Shown in pieces: positions 25,298 to 34,826 of a stretch of DNA of 40,855 nucleotides; position 1 is the stretch's first letter, and each line of letters begins with the position of its first letter. The stretch is from M55B144 sp964550615 (GTDB lineage Bacteria > Bipolaricaulota > Bipolaricaulia > UBA7950 > UBA9294). Location of the stretch: NCBI GenBank assembly GCA_964550615.1, contig CAZKAB010000014.1, positions 1-40,855 on the forward strand, written 5' to 3'. The notes below the pieces were generated by a model. The model made no database searches. It was not told where the DNA came from and saw only the letters and a list, made by a program, of their open reading frames with translations. The position numbers were made by a program, and so were the translations under genes.

Positions 25298-26158
25298 TCA
25301 GTCTGAGCCGGCTTCTCGTTCAAGGATCTTCGCTTTCCTGGCACGCTCCAGTAGATGGAAACTGCGTCCCCCTTCATGCACAAAGCCGGTGATGACATGC
25401 CCTGCCTCAAACAGTTGCTCAAACACATCGCGCGTCTTCAGGCGCCAATCACGGGCCAGATCGGGATCCCGCGCCCGCAGCCGGTCGAGCTTCGCCGGGA
25501 TCTCAACGAGTATCACTTCTCCGCGTGCCTCATCGTTGAACCCTGAAAGGCGCCGCTCTCCATTATCGGCGGCCGTGGTCCTTGTTACCACCTCCATTCG
25601 GTCAAGACCGAGGTGAAAGTGATACGGGAGCGCACGATGATCGACGACGGCCAATACCCGTGGCGATGTCAACCACCATTCTATGATGAGTCGATCCGTC
25701 GCCAGTCCGCGATTGATAGGATCGTCCAGTTCACCGTACAGGTCGCGCTCATATCCGACGGCGATCGCCCCCAGCTTGTTGAACGCAAGATGAGCGTCCA
25801 AACTGCGCAATGGGTCGATCGCCCATGTGATACGTGTTATTCCCTGGCGTAGACCGATCTCCCTCTCTTCGATCCGTAACTCGGTTCCCACGCCTTGATT
25901 CCGGAATGGCTCTTTCACACCATAGAACGCCGTAAACCAAGATGCCACACCTTCGTCATTGCAGGTGACATCAACCATCGTCCCGCACGGTTGCTGTGAT
26001 TCGGCATCCTTCCCGGCAAGGACAAGGCCGCCGCTGCGGTTGACTGCTGTCAATGCGGACACGGACATCGCCACACCATCGCCGATGATTTCGCGCTGGA
26101 TGGCCTCACATAAAGCGAGCTCATACGGTGTCTTCAGTCGATTAATAGCGATACTCAT
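25298..26158 (-). CDS. COG3375-type predicted GNAT acetyltransferase
   Basis: The 286-aa protein matches the pattern of the COG3375 group: CEAIQREIIGDG near the start, NRSGGLVLAG, a GNAT acetyl-CoA segment FRNQGVGTELRIEERE, then GITRITWAIDPLRSLDAHLAF, NKLGAIAVGYERDLYG and INRGLATDRLIIEWWL. The substrate is unknown. I start at 26158 (MSIAINRLKT), overlapping the end of the GGDEF gene by 17 bp; the longer frame is inside that gene. Confidence 0.82.
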   Translation of the reverse strand: MSIAINRLKTPYELALCEAIQREIIGDGVAMSVSALTAVNRSGGLVLAGKDAESQQPCGTMVDVTCNDEGVASWFTAFYGVKEPFRNQGVGTELRIEEREIGLRQGITRITWAIDPLRSLDAHLAFNKLGAIAVGYERDLYGELDDPINRGLATDRLIIEWWLTSPRVLAVVDHRALPYHFHLGLDRMEVVTRTTAADNGERRLSGFNDEARGEVILVEIPAKLDRLRARDPDLARDWRLKTRDVFEQLFEAGHVITGFVHEGGRSFHLLERARKAKILEREAGSD

Positions 26159-28934
26159 CCGCCTGCTTGCAGTTGGTAGCCCGTTTGTCGGCATACATCC
26201 GTTTGTCTGCCTGCTCCAGTATCTCTTCCACGGAGAGCTTATCATGCGGGTTCCGCATGTAGATGCCTATGCTGAGGCCGATAAGCGACTCGCCCAGTTC
26301 CATTTCTTCCGCCAGTCGGGAAATAGACATCTTCAGACGACGTGCCACCAGCTCCGGTTCCTCATCCGAGGTTTCCGGCATCAGAATCAGGAATTCATCT
26401 CCTCCGTAGCGAATTACGCTGTCTGAAGCGCGAACACTTGCCTCAAGAATCCGCGCCACCTGCCGCAGGACATCGTCGCCACGCAGGTGCCCCAGGGTGT
26501 TGTTCACGCGTCTGAACCCGTCTACATCGAGCATCAATAACGACATCGGATGTTCATAGCGATCGGCGCGTTCAAGCTCAGCCTTGACCACCTCGTTGAA
26601 ATAGTGACGGTTGAACAGATTAGTGAGGGAATCCCGCACCGCCTGTCGCCGCAGCTGATCCTGCGCCTCGAGATTCGATAACGCGATCGCGAACTGCGCG
26701 GCGACCGCTTCCAGCAATCGCCGATCCTCATCATCGAAATACGTCTCCCGCGGACTCTCGATGTTCAACACGCCGAGCACGCGGTCGCCAATGCTCACCG
26801 GCACTGCGAGCTCGGACCTAATGCCTGCGAATCCCTCCACATAGCGGTGATCGGATGCCACATCCCCGACCAGTGCGTAACGGTTGTGCGCCGCCACCCA
26901 GGCGACTATCCCCTTGCCGGGAGAAAACCGCTCACCTATTGCCAGGATTCCGTCAGTGGACGGTCTACGGATGCCCCGCAAGACAAGGTCCTCGCCATCG
27001 ACCAGCAAGATGGCACTGTGCTGCATGGCAAACTGCTCGGTGAGAAAGGTGAGTGTGCTTTCAGTCAACTCATCCACCGTCGACGCTTCGGTGAGCATGT
27101 GCCCGAGAGAACGAACCTGAGACATCAACCTTTGTCGTGTCAGGTTGGTGACGGCAACTGACAGCTGACTGGCGAGGGCGGTGATGATCTCTCGATCTTG
27201 ATCGCCAAACGCCCCTTTCCGACTGCTTTCTACGCTAATCACGCCGAGCGCCCCTTTCCTCGCAACAATGGGGACATCGATCTCCGACTGCGTCCGGTCG
27301 CTCCACTCGAGGTAGCGCTCATCCCCCGAGACATCGGGAACGATTATGTCTTCTTGCTTATCCAATACCCATCGAGTAAATCCGACACCCTCAACGGGCA
27401 TCCGCAGCCCCGGATACAACGCGCCGACCTTGACATACCCTTCTTGAGCGGCAAAGGCGTTTAGCACCAGATCGTCGGCGTCATGGATCCAGATGCCAAA
27501 GAACTCGTAGCTCATGTCGCGCTGGAGCCGGCGAGCGGCGAGATCGCACATCTCTTGCACGTCCTGTGCCCGCGCCAGTTCGCGACTGAACTGGGTCAGC
27601 CCATGCAGTCTTCGTTTCTGCTTATCGAGCTGACTGAATCGATACGTGCGTTCGACTGCAAGCGCGGCCAGATTGGCGAGCGCAACCACCGGCTCGAGCG
27701 TCTCCACCGTTGGCGCGGAACAATCGATCGGATCGTCCACGGATATGTGTCCGATGATCCCTGTCTCGCCGCGGAGCGGAATGAACAGAAAATCATCGGG
27801 ATCCCACCCGTCAATGGAGACTCGACCTTCCAATCCGATTTCGCCATCCCACGGCGTTTGGTCGTGCGGAATGTAGAACGCGTCTCCGAGGCGAAATCGC
27901 TCCGAGAATGCAACCTCTCGTTCGTCCGGGCTCATCGCGTCCACGTGCCGCAATGCCGCCAATTCCTCATCGCTCAAGCCGGAAGCGAGCATCTTATATA
28001 CGTCACCCGCCTGCGGATCGGCGGCTGAAAGGTCGTACAGCGCGACCACGGCACGCTGAAATCCGCTGTGTTCGGTTATTCCATCCAGAACGCTCTGCAG
28101 GATATGATCGATATCGCGGGTCGAGAGGATCCATTGTCCGAGCTGAATAACAGTCTGTCGAAGACGCGTGAGGCGTGCTTCTGCCGTCGCATCGCGCAAC
28201 GTTCCTTCGATTACCGCTCCTTCAGGCAATTCGACGGCATGCGTCTCAATCTGGCCTCTAAACTGCGTTCCGTCCGCCTTATACAGCGTATAGAACGTGC
28301 CTTCTCCGCCGCTTACGCTCTCGCCGCTGATCCTGTCGGTCAGTCTCATTGTCATCCTGTCTCGGTCTTCTTCCAAAACAAACTCGTGCGGTGGATGCCC
28401 AATGAGATTGGCTTCGGTATATCCGGTTAGCTCAAGCAGATGCCTATTCACGTACGTGAGCGTGCCGGCCTTGGGATCGATGGTAAATACGCCGATGGGA
28501 GCGTTTCCAATCAGTTGTTCGTAGCGTGTGCGTTGCGCATTGAGTGCACGAACAAGCCACTGCCGCTCGAGTGTGCGCTCGACAGTATCGCGCAGGGAAT
28601 TGATGTCGGCCTCTTTCTCAATGTACCGATCAGCTCCCAGGTTAAGCGCGTCCACCGCCCTGTATCGCGCTCCTTGCCCGGTAAAGACGTCGATCATGAT
28701 CTCGGGACGCATGGCGCGTATGCGCGGGATCAGATCCATACCGGACAAATCGGGAAGGCTGATGTCGAGGAAGACAATATCGAAGCGGTCTTTCTCCAGC
28801 GCCGCAAGCGCGGCCTCCCCGGTTGCCACCGCCGTGACTCGATGACCGAATCCGGTGAGAATCTTGCCGATAATGACACACCAATCCCGATCGTCATCTA
28901 CGACAAGTATCCGCCCTGCTGCTCCAGTTGACAT
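26142..28934 (-). CDS. Response regulator diguanylate cyclase (REC-PAS-GAFs-GGDEF)
   Basis: This 930-aa sensor-output protein should make cyclic-di-GMP from two GTP. Domains in order: REC (about 8-122) with Asp57 in FLDISLPD as phosphoacceptor, PAS (about 140-265), three GAF-like domains (about 270-435, 455-600, 615-745), and GGDEF (about 765-925). The active motif GGDEF (844-848) is intact. RASD stands five residues before it, an intact RxxD inhibitory site, so product feedback is expected. There is no EAL domain and no membrane segment; it should be cytosolic. The ATG follows directly after the era stop codon. The cognate kinase is not in the window. Confidence 0.92.
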   Translation of the reverse strand: MSTGAAGRILVVDDDRDWCVIIGKILTGFGHRVTAVATGEAALAALEKDRFDIVFLDISLPDLSGMDLIPRIRAMRPEIMIDVFTGQGARYRAVDALNLGADRYIEKEADINSLRDTVERTLERQWLVRALNAQRTRYEQLIGNAPIGVFTIDPKAGTLTYVNRHLLELTGYTEANLIGHPPHEFVLEEDRDRMTMRLTDRISGESVSGGEGTFYTLYKADGTQFRGQIETHAVELPEGAVIEGTLRDATAEARLTRLRQTVIQLGQWILSTRDIDHILQSVLDGITEHSGFQRAVVALYDLSAADPQAGDVYKMLASGLSDEELAALRHVDAMSPDEREVAFSERFRLGDAFYIPHDQTPWDGEIGLEGRVSIDGWDPDDFLFIPLRGETGIIGHISVDDPIDCSAPTVETLEPVVALANLAALAVERTYRFSQLDKQKRRLHGLTQFSRELARAQDVQEMCDLAARRLQRDMSYEFFGIWIHDADDLVLNAFAAQEGYVKVGALYPGLRMPVEGVGFTRWVLDKQEDIIVPDVSGDERYLEWSDRTQSEIDVPIVARKGALGVISVESSRKGAFGDQDREIITALASQLSVAVTNLTRQRLMSQVRSLGHMLTEASTVDELTESTLTFLTEQFAMQHSAILLVDGEDLVLRGIRRPSTDGILAIGERFSPGKGIVAWVAAHNRYALVGDVASDHRYVEGFAGIRSELAVPVSIGDRVLGVLNIESPRETYFDDEDRRLLEAVAAQFAIALSNLEAQDQLRRQAVRDSLTNLFNRHYFNEVVKAELERADRYEHPMSLLMLDVDGFRRVNNTLGHLRGDDVLRQVARILEASVRASDSVIRYGGDEFLILMPETSDEEPELVARRLKMSISRLAEEMELGESLIGLSIGIYMRNPHDKLSVEEILEQADKRMYADKRATNCKQADEYRY

Positions 28935-29837
28935 CTACCGCGGCACGCTCCCTTCTCCGGTCAGCTGTTCGATCTCTCGATTGTCCTTAGTCCAGCCCTT
29001 GATGACTTTCACCATCAGTTCAAGATAGACGTGCGCGCCCAGGAGCGCCTCGATTCGCGGTCGCGCACCACTGCCAATGCGCTTAATTACGTTCCCCTTG
29101 CTTCCAATTATTATACCTTTGTGAGAGGTACTGTCAACCACAATCTCCGCTCTTATCTCAACCAGGCCGTCATCACGGGTGTTCATCCACTTCACCCGGA
29201 CGGCGGTTGTGTATGGAACTTCTCTGAACGTAGCGGCGAAGACCTTCTCTCGTATCACCTCACTGATCAGAAATTCGGTGGGGCGGTCGATCTTGATGTC
29301 GGACGGAAAGATGGGGGTGCTGTGAGGCAGATACTGGACGATCGTGCGCAGCGCCTCGTCAAGATTGGTCTCCTGCGAGGCCGAAATCGGTACCAGCTCG
29401 CGAAACTTGCCCGTCCGCTCGTAGGCGAGCAGCGTTTCCTCGAGTGCATTCCCTCTCGCAAGGTCGATCTTGTTCACTAATAGGATCAACGGCCGACCGT
29501 CTTCGCTTAGCTGATCGAGCAGCGTACGGTCGTAGCCGCTTACTCTTCCCCACGGTGCGACCATATACACAATTACATCCAACTCGCGCACAGCCCGGAA
29601 AGCCTCTCGCAGGATGTGCCGGCTCAAGCGATTGTACGGTTGATGAAGTCCGGGGGTATCGACGAACACAACCTGTTCTTGCGCAGTTGTGTACACGCAG
29701 CGAACACGATTGCGCGTTGCTTGCGGCTTGGGGGAAGTGATGAGGAGCTTCTCTCCCATCACCGCGTTCAGGAACGTCGACTTGCCGACGTTCGTTTGCC
29801 CCAATATGCCGACTATCCCAGCCTTAAAGGATTCCAT
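28935..29837 (-). CDS. era: GTPase Era
   Basis: Era binds the 3' end of 16S rRNA and is needed for 30S assembly. The 300-aa protein has G1 GQTNVGKST, G3 DTPG, G4 NKID, an SAS G5 motif and a C-terminal KH domain (IIIGSKGNVIKRIG). I start it at 29837, with GGGGAGGG upstream; it overlaps the end of hutH by 14 bp. Its usual neighbours in many bacteria include recO and deoC-like or cdd genes, both represented further along this run. Confidence 0.95.
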   Translation of the reverse strand: MESFKAGIVGILGQTNVGKSTFLNAVMGEKLLITSPKPQATRNRVRCVYTTAQEQVVFVDTPGLHQPYNRLSRHILREAFRAVRELDVIVYMVAPWGRVSGYDRTLLDQLSEDGRPLILLVNKIDLARGNALEETLLAYERTGKFRELVPISASQETNLDEALRTIVQYLPHSTPIFPSDIKIDRPTEFLISEVIREKVFAATFREVPYTTAVRVKWMNTRDDGLVEIRAEIVVDSTSHKGIIIGSKGNVIKRIGSGARPRIEALLGAHVYLELMVKVIKGWTKDNREIEQLTGEGSVPR

Positions 29838-31317
29838 CGACCAACCCTCCCCGTGACACTGCGGCTGCGAGGCGTCCGATCTCCGGCGCGGTGTAGCGAT
29901 CGTGATCGAGATGCGGAACGATTTCGCGCACACGTTCATACACCTTAGCCGTTTCCGGCGCCAATCGCGAGTGGTCCTGAAAATCGATCGCCTGGGCGGC
30001 GCACGCATATTCTATCGCCACGATTCTCTCCAGATTGTCGATCACTGCAAGTGCTTTTCTTCCAGATATGGGAGCAAGACTGTTATGATCCTCTTTGCCT
30101 CCAGAAGTCGGAATTGAGTCAACGAGCGCAGGATAGCACAGACACTTGTTTTCGCTCACCAACGAGGCAGCCGTGTACTGGATGAGCATCATGCCGGAAT
30201 TCACTCCTCCATCCGCGACAAGAAACAGGGGCAGGCCGCGGTTCGGACTAGTGAGGAGCTGATTCGTCCTCCGCTCCGACACGTTACCGATCTCGGCAAG
30301 CGACATCGTCGTCATCTCCAACGCCAGCCCGATGATCTCTCCATGGAAGTTGCCGCCGGAAAGTACACTGCCGTCGGCGAAAACGAGAGGATTGTCCGTG
30401 GCCGAGTTCATCTCTATTTTCAGCTTCTCTTCCAGAAACGAGAGTGCCTCCCATGCCGGACCGAGAACCTGTGGAATGCAGCGCAGGCTGTAGGCATCCT
30501 GCACATCACCATTGGCTGTATCGATCAGCCCGCTGCCGTCGATCATTGTCCTCACCCTTTCGGCGATCGTCACCTGCCCGGGATGAGGACGCGCCGCATG
30601 CAGCGCGGAGACAAACGGCGCACCAAACGCGCGCATCCCCTCAAGTGAAAGCGTGGCCGCGGCAAGCGCATTCTCCAGTAGCCGCCGTCCACGCATGTAC
30701 ACAAGAAGAGAAAGCGCCGTCATAAATTGCGTCCCGTTAAGAAGAGCAAGCCCCTCCTTCGGGCCGAGCCTAAGCGGCGACTTTCCAACAAGACCGAGGG
30801 CCGTTTTGCCGTCGATCCGTCTGCCGTCGTGAATTGCTTCCCCTTCCCCAATAAGCACGAGCGACATGTGCGCGAGAGGGGCGAGATCGCCCGATGACCC
30901 GACCGACCCTTGCAGCGGGACGACCGGATGGATGCCGTTGTTCAGGAATGCGATAAGACATCGGATCGTCTCTGCGCGAACGCCCGAGTTCCCCTTCAAT
31001 AGTGAGTTGATGCGAAAGAGGAGCATCGCGCGCACGCCCGCCTCATCCAGTTCGTCACCAAGGCCAACCGCGTGCGAGAGCACGATGTTTCGCTGTAGCT
31101 GTTCCAGTTCGTCCGTCGGAATCGATCGATTACTGAACCGGCCGAATCCCGTGTTGATCCCGTACACCGGCGCTTGTGCCGCCACGATTCCGGCCACAAC
31201 CTGTTCCGCCGCATTCACCCGTCCCCAGGTTTCCTCATTCACACTCACCTGTTCGTTCTCGAAGACCACGCAGCTCGCTTCGTTTATTGACAGACTATTG
31301 CCGGTCAGTTCTATCAT
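29824..31317 (-). CDS. hutH: Histidine ammonia-lyase
   Basis: HutH converts histidine to urocanate and ammonia. The 497-aa product has the family length and the YGINTGFG segment with the catalytic tyrosine (Tyr52). The MIO cofactor forms from residues 141-143 in GSVGSSGDLAPLAH: here Ser-Ser-Gly instead of the more usual Ala-Ser-Gly. GGAGG stands upstream. It is divergent from hutI and heads the leftward run with era. hutU, which acts between HutH and HutI, is not in the window. Confidence 0.94.
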   Translation of the reverse strand: MIELTGNSLSINEASCVVFENEQVSVNEETWGRVNAAEQVVAGIVAAQAPVYGINTGFGRFSNRSIPTDELEQLQRNIVLSHAVGLGDELDEAGVRAMLLFRINSLLKGNSGVRAETIRCLIAFLNNGIHPVVPLQGSVGSSGDLAPLAHMSLVLIGEGEAIHDGRRIDGKTALGLVGKSPLRLGPKEGLALLNGTQFMTALSLLVYMRGRRLLENALAAATLSLEGMRAFGAPFVSALHAARPHPGQVTIAERVRTMIDGSGLIDTANGDVQDAYSLRCIPQVLGPAWEALSFLEEKLKIEMNSATDNPLVFADGSVLSGGNFHGEIIGLALEMTTMSLAEIGNVSERRTNQLLTSPNRGLPLFLVADGGVNSGMMLIQYTAASLVSENKCLCYPALVDSIPTSGGKEDHNSLAPISGRKALAVIDNLERIVAIEYACAAQAIDFQDHSRLAPETAKVYERVREIVPHLDHDRYTAPEIGRLAAAVSRGGLVDGIL

Positions 31318-31361
31318 TGTTCTGGTGTTCCTCCCCATTCCCTTTTCTGCCCGCAAGGTCG

Positions 31362-31391
31362 ATTGTAAACCCCAGATACGCTTACTATACT
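31362..31391. promoter_or_regulatory. Overlapping divergent hutH/hutI promoters
   Basis: Rightward: TTGTAA (31363-31368), a 17-nt spacer and TATACT (31386-31391); the hutI ATG follows after 9 nt. Leftward: TACAAT (31367-31362) is a good -10 box for hutH, with no clear -35. The hutI -35 and the hutH -10 overlap, so the promoters should exclude each other. Confidence 0.6.
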
Positions 31392-31400
31392 TCCCATCGT

Positions 31401-32612
31401 ATGAATACACTTATCACGAATATCGCGCAACTCGTGACGCCACAAGGAGACGGCCCCGTACGTGGAAAGGCGATGAACGATCTCATTGTGCGCAAACAGG
31501 TTGAAATACGCATCGAAGATGAAAGAATAGCACAAATCGAATCGCGTGTTGACAGAAGCGGAATCGATGCGACAATCGACGCGTACGGAGCAATCGCAAT
31601 GCCCGGCATCGTCGATTCGCATACGCACGCCGTCTTTGCCGGAACGCGTGAAGCAGAGTTCCTCGCTCGTTTGCAGGGCAAAGAATATACCGGTGGCGGG
31701 ATACGTTCGACAGCGGATTCAGTGGCAGCGACAAGCGAGAAGGACCTTATCAAGAACTCACTGGTGTTCTTGCAGCGGATGCTCGAAAGCGGGACTACGA
31801 CCGTGGAGATCAAGAGCGGCTACGGCCTCAGCCTCGAAGGCGAGATGAAACAGCTTGTCGCCATCAGACAGCTGCGCAAAGCACTGCCTCTTGGGATAGT
31901 TCCCACGTTTCTCGGTGCGCATGCGTTTCCCGAGGGAATAAAGAGGGACGACTACATCTCGACAATCATCACCGAGATGATACCAGCCGTCCGCCGCCGT
32001 CGCCTGGCCCAATTCTGCGACGTCTTCTGTGATGAAGGCTTCTTCACCGCCGAAGAGTCTCGTACCATATTGCGAGCTGCTCGCGGAGCTGGTCTCGGCC
32101 TGAAACTGCACGTAGATGAGTTGGCGGACGTAGGCGGAACGGCCGTTGCCGCCGAATTGGAAGCGACGTCGGCCGATCATCTCTTGAAGACGAGCGAGCG
32201 CGGCATGCAGCGGTTGAAGGCAGCGGGTGTAATCCCCGTTTTGTTGCCCGGCACCGCCTTCAATCTTGGAAACACATTTGCACCTGCACGCCGGATGATC
32301 GAGATCGATCTGCCGGTGGCAATCGCGAGCGACTTCAATCCGGGGACATGTCCCATCTATTCAATGTGGATCATTATCGGGCTCGCGGTGATAAAGATGG
32401 GGATGACGTTGGAGGAGGCGCTTACGGCAGCAACGCTGAACGCTGCCGCCGCACTGGAGCTTTCGAACGAAATCGGGTCGCTGCAAGAGGGCAAGCGGGC
32501 TGATCTTCTCCTCCTCGACCTAGACGACTATCGCCAGATCCCATACTATTTTGGGCACAATCCGGTGCGAACTGTCATCCGCAACGGCGGCGTCGTTCAT
32601 CAACGATCATGA
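31401..32612 (+). CDS. hutI: Imidazolonepropionase
   Basis: HutI hydrolyses imidazolonepropionate to formiminoglutamate in histidine degradation. The 403-aa amidohydrolase has the metal-binding MPGIVDSHTHAVFAG motif, the FLGAHAFP and KLHVDELADVGG histidines, and SDFNPGTCP near the C-terminus. The start at 31401 is chosen from the promoter: TATACT ends 9 nt before it and no ribosome site is present, implying a near-leaderless message. Its stop overlaps the ispE start as ATGA, tying a catabolic gene to the ispE-cmk-plsC-rpsA run. Confidence 0.95.
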   Translation: MNTLITNIAQLVTPQGDGPVRGKAMNDLIVRKQVEIRIEDERIAQIESRVDRSGIDATIDAYGAIAMPGIVDSHTHAVFAGTREAEFLARLQGKEYTGGGIRSTADSVAATSEKDLIKNSLVFLQRMLESGTTTVEIKSGYGLSLEGEMKQLVAIRQLRKALPLGIVPTFLGAHAFPEGIKRDDYISTIITEMIPAVRRRRLAQFCDVFCDEGFFTAEESRTILRAARGAGLGLKLHVDELADVGGTAVAAELEATSADHLLKTSERGMQRLKAAGVIPVLLPGTAFNLGNTFAPARRMIEIDLPVAIASDFNPGTCPIYSMWIIIGLAVIKMGMTLEEALTAATLNAAAALELSNEIGSLQEGKRADLLLLDLDDYRQIPYYFGHNPVRTVIRNGGVVHQRS

Positions 32613-33472
32613 TCCACGTCTTAGCGTTCGCCAAGCTCAACCTGTCGTTTCGCGTTCTCTATCGGCGCAACGATGGCTTTCACGAGATTGAGTCGCTCAT
32701 TCAGACAATTGACCTTGCCGACGAGATCGACATTGCAGAAGGCAACGGCCGCATCGAAGTGGCGAATGATTTATCTCTTCCTCTTGAGCAGGATCTTGCT
32801 TGGCGCGCTGCAAGAGCCGTGCTCGACAGGAAGAAGTTACATGCGGGCGTGAAGATCGCGGTACGAAAGCGAATCCCCGCAGGCGCCGGATTGGGCGGTG
32901 GATCGAGCGATGCGGCGGCAACTTTGTGGGGCGTGGACCGGATCATTCCACCGGGACTCTCCAATGACTCCCTGCACACGCTCGCATCCGAACTCGGTTC
33001 GGATGTTCCCCTTTTTCTCTCGGGCGGGCTTGTACACGCCAGCGGCCGCGGCGAACGAACTGCGTCGGCCGGCCAACCGCGGAAAGAATGGTTTGCCGTA
33101 ATCGTTCCGCCAATTCACTGTGACACCGCTCGTGTCTATGCCGCGTGGGACGCCACGGCGCGCACCTATACTTCACCAGACAGCGCAGCCTGCGCACACG
33201 ATGAAATGCTCATTCTCTCCCTTGGCGAGAACGATCTCGGCCCGGCTGCGTGCTTCGTCTATCCTGAACTCGCGGACTACCGGCAAGCGGTCTCTGGAAT
33301 TGGAGCCGTCTATGCCGGGATGAGCGGAAGCGGCTCCGCGTTCTATGCCGCGTTTGCCGAACGCGAGGAGGCGGCAGCCGCAAAAGTCGAAATGGAACGA
33401 AGATTTCCGCTGGCGAAAGCGTATCTCTGCCGCGGAACGAGCAAAGGATTCTCTGCTGGAGAGGAAGCTTGA
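32609..33472 (+). CDS. ispE: 4-diphosphocytidyl-2-C-methyl-D-erythritol kinase
   Basis: IspE phosphorylates CDP-methylerythritol in the non-mevalonate isoprenoid pathway. The 287-aa GHMP kinase has AFAKLNLSFRV at the N-terminus, the ATP loop PAGAGLGGGSSDAAATL and the third motif MSGSGSAFYAAF. Length is normal. It overlaps hutI by four bases and its TGA shares a base with the cmk start. Confidence 0.95.
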   Translation: MIHVLAFAKLNLSFRVLYRRNDGFHEIESLIQTIDLADEIDIAEGNGRIEVANDLSLPLEQDLAWRAARAVLDRKKLHAGVKIAVRKRIPAGAGLGGGSSDAAATLWGVDRIIPPGLSNDSLHTLASELGSDVPLFLSGGLVHASGRGERTASAGQPRKEWFAVIVPPIHCDTARVYAAWDATARTYTSPDSAACAHDEMLILSLGENDLGPAACFVYPELADYRQAVSGIGAVYAGMSGSGSAFYAAFAEREEAAAAKVEMERRFPLAKAYLCRGTSKGFSAGEEA

Positions 33473-34110
33473 TGCACATCGCCATCGACGGCCCGGCAGC
33501 ATCCGGGAAGACCTCACTCGGCCGCGCACTGGCGCAGCGCTTCGGTTACTTGTTCGTTGAGACTGGGAATATGTACCGAGCTGTCGCCCTTGGCCTCGAC
33601 CGTGGTCTTGACTTGGATCAGATCCACATAACGATGAACAGCGCCGGGCGGATCATGCTGAACGGAGAAGACGTCAGTGACATCCTGCACACGCCAAGGC
33701 TCGACCAGGGTTCATCCAAGGTTGCCACACGTCCCGAGGTGCGCCGCCGACTGGTGCAACTGCAGCAAGAGATTGCACGCGACCATGATGTTGTGATGGA
33801 AGGACGAGATATCGGCACGGTTGTAATTCCACACGCCGATGTGAAGATATTCCTGAAAGCGACGCCCGAAGAGAGAGCGAAACGCCGCGCCGCCGAACGC
33901 CGCGAGTCGCAGCTGAACATCACCCTGCAGGAAATCATCACCCGCGATCAACGCGATCGAACGCGTACTATTGCCCCCTTGAACCCCGCAAGTGATGCAA
34001 CTATAATCAATACCGACCAAAAGGGCCTCTCTGAGGTCATTTCCGAGGCTATAGCCCTGGTCGAGGAGCGGTTGCACAGCGGTGACACATCGGCTGATAA
34101 ATCTTCTTAA
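33472..34110 (+). CDS. cmk: Cytidylate kinase
   Basis: Cmk phosphorylates CMP and dCMP. The 212-aa protein has the P-loop GPAASGKT, the CMP-binding GNMYRAVALG, and EGRDIGTVVIPHADVKIFL. I use ATG 33472 with GGAGAGG upstream; the preceding in-frame TTG is less likely. The cmk-plsC-rpsA order is seen in many bacteria. Confidence 0.95.
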   Translation: MHIAIDGPAASGKTSLGRALAQRFGYLFVETGNMYRAVALGLDRGLDLDQIHITMNSAGRIMLNGEDVSDILHTPRLDQGSSKVATRPEVRRRLVQLQQEIARDHDVVMEGRDIGTVVIPHADVKIFLKATPEERAKRRAAERRESQLNITLQEIITRDQRDRTRTIAPLNPASDATIINTDQKGLSEVISEAIALVEERLHSGDTSADKSS

Positions 34111-34720
34111 GAGCGGAGTTTATGCGACGGTGGTCTTCCTCCTTGCCCTTCCGGTGTTGGCTTTGTTTCGCCCGCGGGTGAAAGGAAAGGAGATGATCGG
34201 ACGCGAAAAGAGCTACATCATCGTCGCCCGGCATCGCAGCTATTGGGACATACCATTGCTCGCGGTCGCGTTCGGGCTCCGTCACCGTATTCATTTCATC
34301 GCGCGCGAGGGATTGAAGAAGAATCCCGTCTTCCGTCCGCTACTCCGCCTGTTCAGCACAACAATTAACCGCGAGAAGTTCGGAAAAACTGATTTTCGTC
34401 GCGTGCTCACCGCCATGCGGTCGGAAAGGCTGATCGGTATATTTCCCGAGGGGACCACGCGCAGTCGCGTTGCGGCGAAGGCCGGCGCAATTCACTTCGC
34501 ACGGCTGACAAAGAAACTACTGCTCCCCGTGGCAATCAAAGCGGACGGCCCATATCCACCCCGCTATCCATTCCATTACCCGCGGATAACGGTATCTATC
34601 GGAAAAGCAATCGACCTCTCCGATTTGGAGAGCGAAATAGTGCATACTGACAACCAGCCGGTCAAGCAGACATTCGAGCTGAGCCAATTACTGATGGAGC
34701 GCATCGATGCCGTCGGCTGA
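34082..34720 (+). CDS. plsC: 1-acyl-glycerol-3-phosphate acyltransferase
   Basis: PlsC transfers an acyl group to lysophosphatidate at the inner membrane. The 212-aa protein has an N-terminal hydrophobic segment (about 12-28), the HX4D motif in ARHRSYWDIP, the FINRE-like TTINREKFG block and FPEGTTRSR. The start is GTG at 34082, overlapping cmk by 29 bp, with GAGGAGCGG about 10 nt upstream. Confidence 0.92.
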   Translation: MTHRLINLLKSGVYATVVFLLALPVLALFRPRVKGKEMIGREKSYIIVARHRSYWDIPLLAVAFGLRHRIHFIAREGLKKNPVFRPLLRLFSTTINREKFGKTDFRRVLTAMRSERLIGIFPEGTTRSRVAAKAGAIHFARLTKKLLLPVAIKADGPYPPRYPFHYPRITVSIGKAIDLSDLESEIVHTDNQPVKQTFELSQLLMERIDAVG

Positions 34721-34826
34721 ACCGTTGCACAAAGAAGGTGATAGCAGAAACGAGTAGTTTGTTTAGCACGCGCCCAACCCCGAGATGCAAAGGGAAGGGG
34801 AAACTAAATAACAGGTGATCAACAAC

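Noticed and set aside
34741..34826. Riboswitch or S1 autoregulatory structure in the rpsA leader
   Set aside because: The leader holds two ribosome-site-like strings but no recognisable fold or promoter; nothing supports a specific call.
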